Position numbers and translations under genes: made by a program | Part shown: positions 18,111-26,750 of the stretch, piece by piece | How positions within the stretch are numbered: position 1 is the first letter of the stretch | Layout: every line of letters starts with the position of its first letter | The notes under the pieces: generated by a model | Told to the model about the DNA's origin: nothing | Databases searched by the model: none | Seen by the model: only the letters and a program-made list of their open reading frames with translations | From: Microbacterium terrisoli | Lineage (GTDB): Bacteria > Actinomycetota > Actinomycetes > Actinomycetales > Microbacteriaceae | Direction: 5' to 3' | Assembly (NCBI RefSeq): GCF_030866805.1 | Contig: NZ_CP133019.1 | Location: forward strand, 3,348,001 to 3,412,000 | Length of the DNA: 64,000 bases

Positions 18111-19376
18111 TCAGCCCAGTGCGTCGATCGGGTCGTATCCGGTGCCGTTGAACCGCTCAAGGATGACCGACGAGATCGCCGGTTCGCCGTCGATGGTCGT
18201 GTCCACCTCGGCGCCGGGGAGCATCAGCGGCGTCTGATACCCGGTGATCGAGAACAGCTGCGTCATGAACTCCGCCCGGGTGGGCTCGGTCATCTGCTGG
18301 AACGTATGGCCCATGATGTCTGCTGCCATGTATCCCCACATGCAGTGCGGAAACTCGGGGATCGCCGGCTGCTTCGTGTATTCGGCCAGCGCCGCGGTGA
18401 ACGCCTTCACGTCGGGGTCGTTCGCGTATGTCGGGTCGTCGGGCGTCTTGTGGTACCCGATCGTGTACACGTCGGGGAAGGCATCCGCCCCCGCCGGCTT
18501 CAGGATCGGCGCTACGCCCGACGTGTTCGACGGTAGGAACCAGCTCGGCAGCCAGTTCAGCGCCTGTGCCTTCTGCATCGCCGAGACGGTCAGGTGCGGC
18601 TGCGACACGGCGTTGAAGATCACGTCGGCGCCGGTGGCGGCGAGCGACGTGATCTGCGCATCCAACGACACGTCGGGCACCTCGTAGGTCAGCTCCTTCG
18701 TGATCGTGATGCCCGGGGCATCCTGCACCGCGCTCTTGAACCCGGTCAGGTAGTCCAGGCCGTAGTCGTCGTTCTGCGACAGGATCGCGACCTTGTGCTC
18801 GCCCGAGGCGACGAGCATTTCGCCGAATGCGCGCCCTTCTTCGACATAGGTGGGGAACGCGTCCAGCTGCATCGGCGACTGCGCGCGGTCGCTGAACAGC
18901 GGATCACCGGTGCCGGTGAGCACCTGCGGCACGCCGTCGGCTATCGCCGCTTCGCGGAACGCCCGGTTGGTGGGAGTGCCCAGTCCGATGGCGATCGCGA
19001 AGATGCTGCCCTTGAACTGGTCGTAGTTGGTCTTCGCCTTCTGCGGGTCGTACTGATCGTCCAGCGCGGTGACCTTGACGGTGCGGGTCTTGCCGTCGCC
19101 GAAGGTGATTCCGCCCTCGGCGTTGCGGGCCTCGAAATAGGCGATCGCGCCGTCGGCAGTGCAAGTGCCGGGGCCGGCGACTGGGCCGCTGAGCGGACTG
19201 CTGATGCCGATCGCGACGGTCGTGTCGGTGATGCCGGGCGCGGATGGCGCGTTCCCGCGGGCGCCGCCGTCAGAGCGGGCGCAGCCTGAGACGGCGAGTG
19301 CGACTGCGGATGCCACAGCCAGCGCGCCGAAGACTCCTCGGGCGCGCGCGGTGCGACGGGGGTGATGCAGGTTCAT
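18111..19376 (-). CDS. Orphan solute-binding lipoprotein, branched-chain amino acid/amide type
   Basis: 421-residue lipoprotein (lipobox AVSGC, Cys32) of the Leu/Ile/Val-binding family (Peripla_BP_6): IGISSPLSGP near the mature start, VTALDDQYDPQKAKTNYDQ, VAILSQNDDYGLDYLTGF. No permease or ATPase is nearby, so it must use distant transporter parts or act as a sensor. Its start overlaps the amidase stop by 4 bp (ATGA), so the two are made together; binding of an amide or amino-acid derivative that the amidase hydrolyses is a plausible inference. Confidence 0.85.
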   Translation of the reverse strand: MNLHHPRRTARARGVFGALAVASAVALAVSGCARSDGGARGNAPSAPGITDTTVAIGISSPLSGPVAGPGTCTADGAIAYFEARNAEGGITFGDGKTRTVKVTALDDQYDPQKAKTNYDQFKGSIFAIAIGLGTPTNRAFREAAIADGVPQVLTGTGDPLFSDRAQSPMQLDAFPTYVEEGRAFGEMLVASGEHKVAILSQNDDYGLDYLTGFKSAVQDAPGITITKELTYEVPDVSLDAQITSLAATGADVIFNAVSQPHLTVSAMQKAQALNWLPSWFLPSNTSGVAPILKPAGADAFPDVYTIGYHKTPDDPTYANDPDVKAFTAALAEYTKQPAIPEFPHCMWGYMAADIMGHTFQQMTEPTRAEFMTQLFSITGYQTPLMLPGAEVDTTIDGEPAISSVILERFNGTGYDPIDALG

Positions 19377-20842
19377 GGGTCATTCCTCTCTGGTGCGTCG
19401 GCGGGATCGGCGACGGCGCCGCTCCCGGCGAGGCGCGGCGGGGGTGCGGCTTCTTGCAGGGCGATGCCCACCGCGAGCAGGTGTGCGTCGGTGTCGGGGG
19501 CGCCGATCAGGCTGACGCCGACCGGCAGCCCGGAGCGCGTGCCGAGTCCGGCGGGCAGCGCGGCGACCGGAAAGCCGGTCACGTTCCAGGTGGCGGTGAA
19601 GACGGTGAGCGGATCGGTGCCGCCGGCCGGCTCGCCCGCGTCGTAGCCGTGCCCGCGCAGCGGTGCGGTGACGGCGCTGGTCGGTTCGAGCAGCGCGTCG
19701 ATGCGGTGTGCGCGGAACCAGGCATCCCACGCCGCGGTCACGGCGCGACGCCGGGCCTGCGCGCGCAGATAGGCGTCGACCGCCAGGGGCGGGGCGCCCG
19801 GCGCGATGAACGCGCGCACCGAGGGGCGGTACCGGTCGGCGCGGTCGCGGTAGCGGGCGTGGTGGCTGCGGGCTTCGGCGATGAGGATCGTGTCGTAGTC
19901 GGCCGCGGGCAGGTCGTCGGGGGCGGGCAGCTCGACGATCTCGGCGCCGAGGGAGCGCAGCACCTCGCGCATGCGCAGGTATCCGTCGTGTACGTCGGCG
20001 TCGACCTCGCCACGGTCGGCGCGGGTCGTGGTGGCGATGCGGAGGCCGGACAGCGCGAGAGGCTCAGGCGCCGGGATGGCCGGCCGGCCGAACACGCCCC
20101 ACGGGTCGCGGGCGGCGGGGGCGGCCGACAGCGACTGAAGCACGACGGCGCAGTCGGCGAGGGTGCGGGCGATCGGGCCGGCGTGGTCGAGGGTCTGCGC
20201 CAGCGGGATGATGCCGTCCATCGACACGCGCCCGAAGGTGGGCTTGAACGCCGAGACGCCGCACAGCGCGGCGGGGATGCGCACCGATCCCGCCGTGTCG
20301 GTGCCGAGCGCGGCCGGTGCCATGCCGGCGGCGACGGCGGCGGCCGATCCACCGCTGGAGCCGCCGGCGCTGTGGGCGAGGCGCCACGGGTTGCCGACTT
20401 GGTCGGTGGTGCCGCCGGCGGCGAATTCGTGCGTGTGCGTGTGCCCGGCATAGACGGCGCCGGCATTCGAGAGCGCGGTCCAGACGGCGCTGTCGGCATC
20501 GGCGACGTTGCCTTCGAGCACCCGGCTCGACGCCGTCAGCGGCAGACCCGCGACTGCGAAGAGGTCTTTCAGGGCGATCGGGATGCCGCACAGCGGCGAC
20601 TGGTCACCGGAGGTGAGGCGGCGGTCGGCGTCGGCGGCCTGGCGCCGCGTGGTGTCGGCGTCCAGGTGCGCCCAGGCGTTGATGGCGCCGGGGGCGCCAT
20701 CGAAGGTCGGCTCGCCGCTGCGCTCGGCGATGCGATCGAGCAGGGCCGTCGCGAGGCCGGTCGCGGTCAGCTCACGGCTGCGCAGCCGCCTGGCCAGGTC
20801 GTTCAGCCCCGCGTCGAGCGGGGGCACATCATGGTCCGCCAT
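19373..20842 (-). CDS. Amidase-signature hydrolase
   Basis: 489-residue member of the amidase signature family. The Ser-cisSer-Lys triad is visible: Lys in CGIPIALKD, the Gly/Ser-rich signature AGGSSGGSAAAVAAG and the nucleophile Ser in GTDTAGSVRIPAA. These enzymes hydrolyse a wide range of amides, so the substrate is open. Start taken at ATG 20842; a GTG six bases upstream is also possible and neither has a clear ribosome site. Overlaps the solute-binding protein gene downstream; a TetR regulator lies 90 bp upstream on the same strand. Confidence 0.9.
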   Translation of the reverse strand: MADHDVPPLDAGLNDLARRLRSRELTATGLATALLDRIAERSGEPTFDGAPGAINAWAHLDADTTRRQAADADRRLTSGDQSPLCGIPIALKDLFAVAGLPLTASSRVLEGNVADADSAVWTALSNAGAVYAGHTHTHEFAAGGTTDQVGNPWRLAHSAGGSSGGSAAAVAAGMAPAALGTDTAGSVRIPAALCGVSAFKPTFGRVSMDGIIPLAQTLDHAGPIARTLADCAVVLQSLSAAPAARDPWGVFGRPAIPAPEPLALSGLRIATTTRADRGEVDADVHDGYLRMREVLRSLGAEIVELPAPDDLPAADYDTILIAEARSHHARYRDRADRYRPSVRAFIAPGAPPLAVDAYLRAQARRRAVTAAWDAWFRAHRIDALLEPTSAVTAPLRGHGYDAGEPAGGTDPLTVFTATWNVTGFPVAALPAGLGTRSGLPVGVSLIGAPDTDAHLLAVGIALQEAAPPPRLAGSGAVADPADAPERNDP

Positions 20843-20932
20843 GCCCACACCATACGAAAGGCGCGGTCGGCACCTCGGCGAAGTGAGAGCCGGAGCGCCG
20901 GTTCCTCGCAGATTCGCGCCGACAGGGGCGGA

Positions 20933-21505
20933 TCAGCGGGTCAGCACGGCCCGCGCGACGTGCGAAATGTCGATGCGCGCGGCGCAGAAGCCGTTGATCA
21001 GCGTCGTGAGCTTGGGCACCCGACGGTGCGGGTCGCGGATGCCGCCCACGAGTTCGATCAGATCCATCGATTCGGCCCACGGCACGATCTGGCCCGCGTC
21101 GGCGGCGGTGGTCCACAGGTGGTCGAAGCGCTGCCTGAACTCCTGACGCACCGGCAGGATGGCGATCGGCGTCTGACCGACGTCGACACCGGCCGCGGCG
21201 ATGAAGTCGGCATCAGCGGTCACCATGAGCGAGAACCGATCGAGCACCGTGATGATGTCGATCAGGGCGCGCTTCGGGTCGCCGGAACCGGCCGCCCAGC
21301 GCGACGCGCGCCGCCAGCGGTCGACCGAGACCTCGTCGATCAGCTTCTGCTTGCTGCCGAAGTGCCGGTACACGCTGGCGGGACTGACACCGGCGCGGTC
21401 GGCGATGTCGTCCACGCTGACCTTGTCGCTGCCGCTGTCGCTGATCAGCTGCCAGACCGATCGCAGCACCGTGGCACGAGTACGCCGCGCGTCGTCGCGA
21501 AGCAT
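20933..21505 (-). CDS. TetR-family regulator
   Basis: 190-residue TetR-type regulator. Helix-turn-helix about residues 28-52: VDDIADRAGVSPASVYRHFGSK. The C-terminal ligand domain is not assignable to a subfamily. ATG 21505 has GAGGAGG at a 6-nt spacing. Same strand and just upstream of the amidase/solute-binding protein pair, which it probably controls. Its first 18 codons are echoed by a truncated copy at 24852-24941. Confidence 0.87.
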   Translation of the reverse strand: MLRDDARRTRATVLRSVWQLISDSGSDKVSVDDIADRAGVSPASVYRHFGSKQKLIDEVSVDRWRRASRWAAGSGDPKRALIDIITVLDRFSLMVTADADFIAAAGVDVGQTPIAILPVRQEFRQRFDHLWTTAADAGQIVPWAESMDLIELVGGIRDPHRRVPKLTTLINGFCAARIDISHVARAVLTR

Positions 21506-21688
21506 GTCCACCTCCTCGTCTCGGGGAGTCCGGACGCCGCATCGAAACGAGTCCACTCAGGTGCGGCGCGCGGTACCCCCAGTCTACCGAGGGGGCCCGC
21601 GTCGACGCCGGGCCGTCTCGAGGAGGGCCGTGTCACAACGACCGCGCAGGGGCATACTTGAGCCAGCAGCCAGCGAAGGGTCATCGCC

Positions 21689-22066
21689 ATGCACATCGTT
21701 CAGGTCGCCCAGCACGCCGACGATCTCGACCGCGCCGCGGCGTTCTACACCCAGCTGCTCGGTGAAGAGCCGGCCGCCCGGTTCAGGTCACCGGACCTGC
21801 TTTTCTTCAACCTGGGCACCACCCGGCTGCTGCTGCAGCCGGACGCGCCGTCGACGGTCGTGTACCTGCTGGTGGATGATGTCGCCCACGCCGTCGCAGC
21901 CGCACGGGATCGCGGCGTGGAGATCGTGGACGACCCGCACGTCATCTACACCCACGTCGATGACTCGCTCGGTCCGGTCGACACCGACGAGTGGCAGGCG
22001 TTCATCCGCGACAGCGAGGGCAACACCGTGGGCCTGGTCAGCCACGAGCCCCGCCACGACCCCTGA
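21689..22066 (+). CDS. VOC-family (glyoxalase-like) protein
   Basis: 125-residue VOC-fold protein: two beta-alpha-beta-beta-beta modules, starting HIVQVAQHADDLDRAAAFYTQLLGE and ending FIRDSEGNTVGLVSHE. Such proteins include glyoxalases, dioxygenases and antibiotic-binding proteins; nothing here fixes the role. GAAGGG precedes the ATG. It is isolated, next to a repeat-rich region. Confidence 0.85.
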   Translation: MHIVQVAQHADDLDRAAAFYTQLLGEEPAARFRSPDLLFFNLGTTRLLLQPDAPSTVVYLLVDDVAHAVAAARDRGVEIVDDPHVIYTHVDDSLGPVDTDEWQAFIRDSEGNTVGLVSHEPRHDP

Positions 22067-22072
22067 GGCACC

Positions 22073-22288
22073 TCACGCCGCCCGGCCGCCGAGCGAGCGA
22101 GCGCAGCGAGCCGAAACGATGATGCCGGCCATGGCCATCGCCGCCTCGGGCACCTTGAGCCACCGATAGGTGAGATCGGCGATGACTCCCGCGGCGGCGC
22201 CAGCGACCCCGGCGGCCAATCCCGGCTGCGGCACGAGGGGGCGCAGCCGGGCATAGACGGCGGACACGACCAGGGCCACCCCCGGCAT
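22073..22288 (-). pseudogene. Possible membrane-protein remnant
   Basis: 71 codons from an ATG at 22288: two likely membrane segments (MPGVALVVSAVYARLRPL and LAAGVAGAAAGVIADLTY), then WLKVPEAAMAMAG, and a tail encoded by the short repeat at 22090-22119, so the original C-terminus seems lost. No family recognised. The start lies 4 bp from the 135-bp repeat. It may not be expressed. Confidence 0.35.
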
Positions 22289-22292
22289 CCCG

Positions 22293-22427
22293 GGCACCGG
22301 CGCCCGGACACACGAGCGGGGATTCTCCCGACACGCGGAGGTCGGATGCCGGTTTCCCGGCGTGTCGGGAAACATCCCCGCAGCTGTGCACAGCACCGCG
22401 CCGATTCAGCCGCTCGCCTCGGCCTCG
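22293..22427. repeat. 135-bp dispersed repeat, copy A
   Basis: Differs from copy B (36690-36824) at only two of 135 positions. It contains an imperfect inverted repeat: GCGGGGATTCTCCCGACACGC against GCGTGTCGGGAAACATCCCCGC, which could fold into a long hairpin in RNA. On the minus strand it follows the JetA-like fragment; copy B likewise covers the 3' end of the Crp/Fnr gene, so on that strand both lie at gene ends. Confidence 0.85.
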
Positions 22428-22620
22428 CCTTCGGGTCCGACCAGTCATCGATGTACACCGCGGCATCCTGCGCATAGCGTTCGGGCGTGCTGCGGTGGAT
22501 CGCGAACAGGTCGTCGCCGAGCCCCGAGACGAGTGCGCCCAGAGGCACCGCGCCGCGGTTGTCGTCGATGAACCAGCGGCCCAGGAACGACAGGATCAGC
22601 GGCGCGTTGTGCACGCGCAG
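22428..22620 (-). pseudogene. JetA-like (DUF3375) N-terminal fragment of a Wadjet system
   Basis: About 64 codons read LRVHNAPLILSFLGRWFIDD, then a segment ending YAQDAAVYIDDWSDP, which fits the start of DUF3375 proteins (HAPLxLxFLxxxF, then L-D-x-L, then YLDDW). DUF3375 is JetA, the kleisin-like subunit of the Wadjet anti-plasmid SMC system. Full JetA proteins are near 500 residues; here the frame runs straight into the 135-bp repeat and no jetB, jetC or jetD is present. It is bounded by repeats on both sides, so a remnant is the best reading. Family call is from memory. Confidence 0.55.
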
Positions 22621-22675
22621 CCGTTGAGCGAGCGAGTCGGAACGCCCGCCGGCCACGCCGGCCCGACCGGGCCTG

Positions 22676-23725
22676 TCAGCGCCCGTTCGGCGTGACCACT
22701 GCGCGACCGGCGATCTGGCCGTCCTGGAGCTTCTGGTACGCGGTCAGCGCGTCATCCATCGAGAAGTATTCGACGTCGGGGGCGATCTGCCCGGCTCGGT
22801 AGAGCGCGGCCACCTCATGCAGCTCTTCGATCGTGCCCCAGTAGGTGCTCGTCAGATCGACCTCGTATGGAGTCTTGTAGAAGTTCCACTCGAACGCGCC
22901 GCCGGCGATGCCGACGATCGTGACTCGGCCCTGGCGAGCGACAGTGCCCATCGCCAGGGCGATCGTGGGCGCCACCCCGACGAAGTCGAAAACGGCTGAG
23001 ACGCCCTTGCCGCCGGTCAGGTCGCGGATGCGCGCGGCCTGCCCTTCTCCTCCGGGCACAGTGACCGCGCCGAACTGTTCGGCCCGGGCCATCGCCTCGG
23101 GCTTCATGTCGGTGGCGATCACGGTGGCACCGGTGATCGCGCGCAGGATCTGCACCGCGACCAGACCGAGACCGCCCAGCCCGATGACCAGCGTGCTCTT
23201 GCCGCCGCCGGCCAGCTTCGGAAGCGACAGGTTGATCGCGTGGTAGGGCGTGAGCCCGGCGTCCGACAGTGGCGCAGCCGCATAAGGATCGGCATCGCCG
23301 AGCGGCACGAGGTTGCGCGCGGGCACCGTCATGTACTCGGCCATGCCACCGTCACGGCCGAGGCCGGTTGCCAGGTACGGCATGTCGGCGACGTTCTCGC
23401 AGTAGGTGTCCTGCCCGCGCGAGCACGCTGGGCAGTGCCCGCACCCGATCGGTCCGTACACGAGGAACGCGTCGCCCTCCTTCAGACCGGTGACACCCTC
23501 GCCGAGTTCTTCGATCCAGCCCGAGTTCTCGTGCCCGAGCGTGTAGCTGGGCTTGAGTTGAGGCGGCGCCATGCTCTCGTCGTAGTCGTGGAACACCGCC
23601 ACGTCGGAGTGGCACGCGCCTGCCCCGGCGATCTTCAGCAGGACTTCGCCGGGGCCGGGAGCGGGCTTGTCGACATCTCTCAGAACCGGTGGCATCTTCC
23701 ACTGCTCGAAGACCACTGCACGCAT
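22676..23725 (-). CDS. Zinc-dependent NAD(P) alcohol dehydrogenase
   Basis: 349-residue medium-chain alcohol dehydrogenase. Catalytic zinc ligands lie in GACHSD and LGHENSG; four cysteines in CGHCPACSRGQDTYC bind the structural zinc; the nucleotide-binding motif is VIGLGGLGLVAVQ. AGGAGG precedes ATG 23725 by 5 nt, whereas the in-frame ATG at 23749 has no ribosome site. It oxidises alcohols or reduces aldehydes in the cytoplasm; its substrate is unknown. It stands alone, ending 31 bp from a short repeat. Confidence 0.9.
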   Translation of the reverse strand: MRAVVFEQWKMPPVLRDVDKPAPGPGEVLLKIAGAGACHSDVAVFHDYDESMAPPQLKPSYTLGHENSGWIEELGEGVTGLKEGDAFLVYGPIGCGHCPACSRGQDTYCENVADMPYLATGLGRDGGMAEYMTVPARNLVPLGDADPYAAAPLSDAGLTPYHAINLSLPKLAGGGKSTLVIGLGGLGLVAVQILRAITGATVIATDMKPEAMARAEQFGAVTVPGGEGQAARIRDLTGGKGVSAVFDFVGVAPTIALAMGTVARQGRVTIVGIAGGAFEWNFYKTPYEVDLTSTYWGTIEELHEVAALYRAGQIAPDVEYFSMDDALTAYQKLQDGQIAGRAVVTPNGR

Positions 23726-23916
23726 GATGCCTCCTGCCGTAGGGATCATCGGCGGCCATCCGAACGGAGGTCGGCGACGTTGCCCACGCTACCCACGTGG
23801 GCGGCCCGCGTCCACCCTTGCTGGCGGTGCGCCGACACCGCCCTGCGCCCGGCCGATCAACCGCGCCGACGCCCTGCAACGTGTCCGTCTCGGTGTTGCC
23901 GATGCGATCGACGACC

Positions 23917-24051
23917 TCAGGATGACGTCGCCGCAGGGGAAAGGAACCAACCCACTGCGATCAGCATCGTCACCAGGAAGAGGTAGGGAATGACGTTCAG
24001 CGGAAAGGCGGGCACCGGCCAGACGTTTGCGAAGAACACGTAATAAGGCAT
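23917..24051 (-). pseudogene. C-terminal remnant of an APC-family amino acid permease
   Basis: The last 44 codons of a minus-strand frame read like an APC-superfamily transporter tail: ANVWPVPAFPLNVIPYLFLV and VGWFL before the stop at 23917. No upstream part exists, since the IclR gene starts on the other strand at 24050. A lost GABA/amino-acid permease would suit the gabD-ald-gabT genes beyond the regulator. The rest of the gap 23726-23916 shows no gene. Confidence 0.45.
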
Positions 24052-24835
24052 GACTGAACTCACTGCGGAAACGCCCAACGGCCACCGCAATATGCTCGAC
24101 AAGGCCCTGGACCTGCTCCATGCGGTATCGGTGGATGCCGCGGGCAGGCAAGCCTCGGAGCTCGCAGACGAATGCGGAGTGCCGTTGAGCACGGCCTACC
24201 GGCTGCTCACGTCGCTGACGCAACGCGGCTACACCGTACTCGACAAGCGCACGCGCCGATACACGCTGGGACTCGAGACATTCGTGCTGGGCCAGACCGT
24301 GGCCCAGGCCCGTGGACTCACCGGGGTCGCACGGCCGATTCTCGAGGATCTGGCCACTGAAACGGGCGAAGCGACCCTGATGGCGGTGCTCAGCGGCACA
24401 CATCAGCTCTACGTCCACTACGTCCGCGGTCCACATTCCGTCAGCGTCACGGGCAGCCCGGGCACGCTCGGCCCGCTGCATTGCACCGCGCAGGGCAAGG
24501 TGCTCGTTGCGATGAGCTCTGAGAAGACGCGACGCCACCTCGTCGACACCCTCGATCTGACGGCGTTCACGGCGAAGAGCATCACGGACAGGGCGGAGTT
24601 CCGCCGCGAACTGACGAAGGTCGCCCAGCAGGGCTGGGCCATCGCCGACGAAGAGCACGAAGTCGGCATCCGGGCGATAGCCGCACCCGTGATGCGCGAT
24701 CCCGTTCCCCTTGCCCGCGCGGCGATCTCGATTGCCGCGCCGGCATTCCGCGCGACGGTCGACACTCTGCAGCGATGGCTGCCGGCGCTTCAGGACGCCG
24801 CGCAGCGGATCTCGCTTGTGATGCCCATGGAGTGA
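24050..24835 (+). CDS. IclR-family regulator
   Basis: 261-residue IclR-type regulator: N-terminal winged helix (about residues 14-75, ASELADECGVPLSTAYRLLTSL) and C-terminal effector domain (about 90-255) with LHCTAQGKVLVA and GWAIADEEHEVGIRAIAAPV. The ATG at 24050 is preceded by ATAAGG. It lies 372 bp upstream of the gabD-ald-gabT genes on the same strand and is the likely regulator of that set; the proposal rests on position. Confidence 0.9.
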   Translation: MTELTAETPNGHRNMLDKALDLLHAVSVDAAGRQASELADECGVPLSTAYRLLTSLTQRGYTVLDKRTRRYTLGLETFVLGQTVAQARGLTGVARPILEDLATETGEATLMAVLSGTHQLYVHYVRGPHSVSVTGSPGTLGPLHCTAQGKVLVAMSSEKTRRHLVDTLDLTAFTAKSITDRAEFRRELTKVAQQGWAIADEEHEVGIRAIAAPVMRDPVPLARAAISIAAPAFRATVDTLQRWLPALQDAAQRISLVMPME

Positions 24836-25207
24836 GGCGCCTGCGGTCGGCTCACCAGAAGGATTCGGCCGACGGCTGACCCGAGTTCCATACCGAACGC
24901 GCAACCGTGGTCGGCGTGCGCCGTGCGACATCGCGAAGCATGGTCGTTCTCCTCGCCATGACGAGGCTGACGGCGCCGCGGTACCCGCTGCGGCCCAACG
25001 AACTCGAGAACTCAGGAACGGAGATTCCGCCTCCCTGCGACGGGCCTGACGCGACGAACCTCATCCACGAAGCGAAACTTACGAGTCTCAGTAAGCAATG
25101 GCCGCTTCTAATTACGTGTCGGCCTCCGTACCGTGAAGGCGACAGCAGCGCAGACGCGCCGCTGGATCCGTGTAAACCGAATAGATCCATGCAAGGGGCC
25201 GACGCCG
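24836..25207. other. Gap between iclR and gabD with a TetR-start fragment and a dyad
   Basis: Holds a 29-codon minus-strand frame resembling the start of the TetR gene (24852-24941) and a partial dyad CTTAC-N8-GTAAG at 25078-25095, about 110 bp before the aldehyde dehydrogenase start, which could be an operator for that operon. Nothing else recognisable. Confidence 0.5.
24852..24941 (-). pseudogene. Truncated duplicate of the TetR gene start (29 codons)
   Basis: Encodes MLRDVARRTPTTVARSVWN and ten further residues, against MLRDDARRTRATVLRSVWQ at the start of the TetR protein at 20933-21505; the DNA is clearly related over the first 54 bases and keeps a GAGGAG ribosome site. Similarity ends after about 19 codons. 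It is best read as a leftover of a duplicated regulator, though a short translated leader cannot be excluded. Confidence 0.5.
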
Positions 25208-26689
25208 ATGACCAGCAGCACGCTGACCGAACCGCTCGCCGCCGACGCATCCGCCCTCCGCGTCGCGGCACGGGTGGCGGACGGCATCCACCTCCCCGAG
25301 CAGGGCCTCGCCGTGCAAGACCCGGCCACCGGCTCCGTGATCGGGCATGTGGCAGATACCGACGTCGTCACTGCGCTGCAGATGGTCGGCACGGCACATG
25401 CGGCGGGCGCAGCCTGGGCGAAGACGACGGCGCGGCACCGCGCCGATATCTTGCACGCCTGGTACGAGGAGCTCGTCGCACACAGCGACGAGCTCGCGCA
25501 TCTCATCACGCTCGAGATGGGCAAGCCGCTGGCGGAGTCGCGTGGCGAGGTCCTCTACGGCACGAACTTCGTGCGGTGGTTCGCCGAGCAGGCCGTGCGA
25601 CCGGGCGGAAACTTCCGTGAAGCACCAGAGGGCAACGCCGACATCATCACGCGTCGTTCGCCTGTCGGCCTCTGCGTCCTGATCACGCCTTGGAACTTCC
25701 CGCTTGCGATGGCCACGCGCAAGATCGCCCCGGCGCTGGCCGCCGGATGCGCCGCGGTCGTCAAGCCCGCAACGCTCACGCCGCTCACCACCATCTATGC
25801 CGTCGAGCTGGCCAGGCGCGCGGGCGTGCCCGACGAGCTGGTCCAGATCGTCACGACGTCGGATGCCTCCGCGTTCAGCACTGCAGTGCTCTCCGACCCG
25901 CGGGTGCGCAAGGTGTCGTTCACAGGCTCGACGCCGGTGGGCAGACAGCTCCTGGGCCTTGCGGCGCACAACGTCCTGCGCTCGTCGATGGAGCTCGGAG
26001 GCAACGCCCCGCTGCTCGTGTTCGACGATGCCGATCTCGATCGCGCCGTCGACGGCGCGTGCGCGGCGAAGATGCGCAACGGCGGTCAGTCATGCATCGC
26101 CGCCAACCGCATCTACGTGCAAAGCGGCATCGCCGACGCCTTCGTCGAGGGATTGACCGAGCGCCTGCGCGACGCGACAGTCGGCAGCGGCCTCGCCGCC
26201 GGGGTCGTGCTCGGCCCCTTGATCGACGCCCGCGCCGTCGCGCACATGCAGTCGCTGACCGACGACGCGGTCGCCCGGGGAGCCGAGCTTCGCACAGGCG
26301 GGACTGCGTTTGCCGGCGACGGCCACTTCTTCGCCCCGACGCTGCTGGATCGCGTGCCGCCGGATTCCGCCGTCGCCCGCGACGAGATCTTCGGTCCCAT
26401 CGCCGCCGTCCAGCGCTTCGACACCGAAGACGAGGCCGTGGCGCGTGCGAATGACACTCCGTTCGGCCTGGCCGGCTATGTGTTCACGCAAGACATCGAC
26501 CGTGCCCTGAACGTCGCCGACCGCCTCGAGACGGGCCTGGTCGGCGTGAACCAGGGTGTGCCCTCGAACGCTGCCGCGCCGTTCGGCGGTGTGAAGCAGT
26601 CGGGTCTGGGTCGCGAGGGCAGCGAGGAGGGCCTCGAGGAGTACCAGAACGTGCGCTTCTACAACGTGGCCCGCCGCACGACCACGTGA
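25208..26689 (+). CDS. gabD: NAD(P)-dependent succinate-semialdehyde-type dehydrogenase
   Basis: 493-residue aldehyde dehydrogenase. Catalytic Cys296 in NGGQSC and general base Glu262 in MELGGNAP; PWNFPLAMATRKIAPALAAG matches the succinate-semialdehyde dehydrogenase subgroup, which oxidises succinate semialdehyde to succinate, though aspartate semialdehyde is also possible given the ectoine-like genes downstream. ATG 25208 follows AAGGGG by 9 nt. First gene of a likely operon with ald and gabT. Confidence 0.9.
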   Translation: MTSSTLTEPLAADASALRVAARVADGIHLPEQGLAVQDPATGSVIGHVADTDVVTALQMVGTAHAAGAAWAKTTARHRADILHAWYEELVAHSDELAHLITLEMGKPLAESRGEVLYGTNFVRWFAEQAVRPGGNFREAPEGNADIITRRSPVGLCVLITPWNFPLAMATRKIAPALAAGCAAVVKPATLTPLTTIYAVELARRAGVPDELVQIVTTSDASAFSTAVLSDPRVRKVSFTGSTPVGRQLLGLAAHNVLRSSMELGGNAPLLVFDDADLDRAVDGACAAKMRNGGQSCIAANRIYVQSGIADAFVEGLTERLRDATVGSGLAAGVVLGPLIDARAVAHMQSLTDDAVARGAELRTGGTAFAGDGHFFAPTLLDRVPPDSAVARDEIFGPIAAVQRFDTEDEAVARANDTPFGLAGYVFTQDIDRALNVADRLETGLVGVNQGVPSNAAAPFGGVKQSGLGREGSEEGLEEYQNVRFYNVARRTTT

Positions 26690-26750
26690 CCGCCGCCACA
26701 GTCCACCCGTCCACAATCCACTCACTCACTTATAAGAGGAGAACCCAACG

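Larger units (their letters stand above)
22067..22675. other. Gene debris and repeats, no intact gene
   Basis: From left to right: a GAGCGAGCGCAGCGAGCC-type short repeat (22090-22119), a possible 71-codon membrane-protein remnant on the minus strand (22073-22288), one copy of the 135-bp repeat (22293-22427), a JetA-like fragment on the minus strand (22428-22620), and another short repeat of the GTTGAGCGAGC family (22621-22644). The pattern suggests decay or rearrangement of an older locus with repeats at the breakpoints. Confidence 0.6.

Noticed and set aside
19244..21661. Plus-strand open frame of about 800 codons opposite the amidase, solute-binding protein and TetR genes
   Set aside because: Composition is Arg/Gly/Ala-rich with no motif; the opposite strand has well-defined families with ribosome sites, so this is a high-GC antisense frame.
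22293..22427. Short protein-coding frame within the 135-bp repeat
   Set aside because: The frame is open in both copies but has no start with a ribosome site and no recognisable domain; the inverted-repeat structure explains the conservation better.
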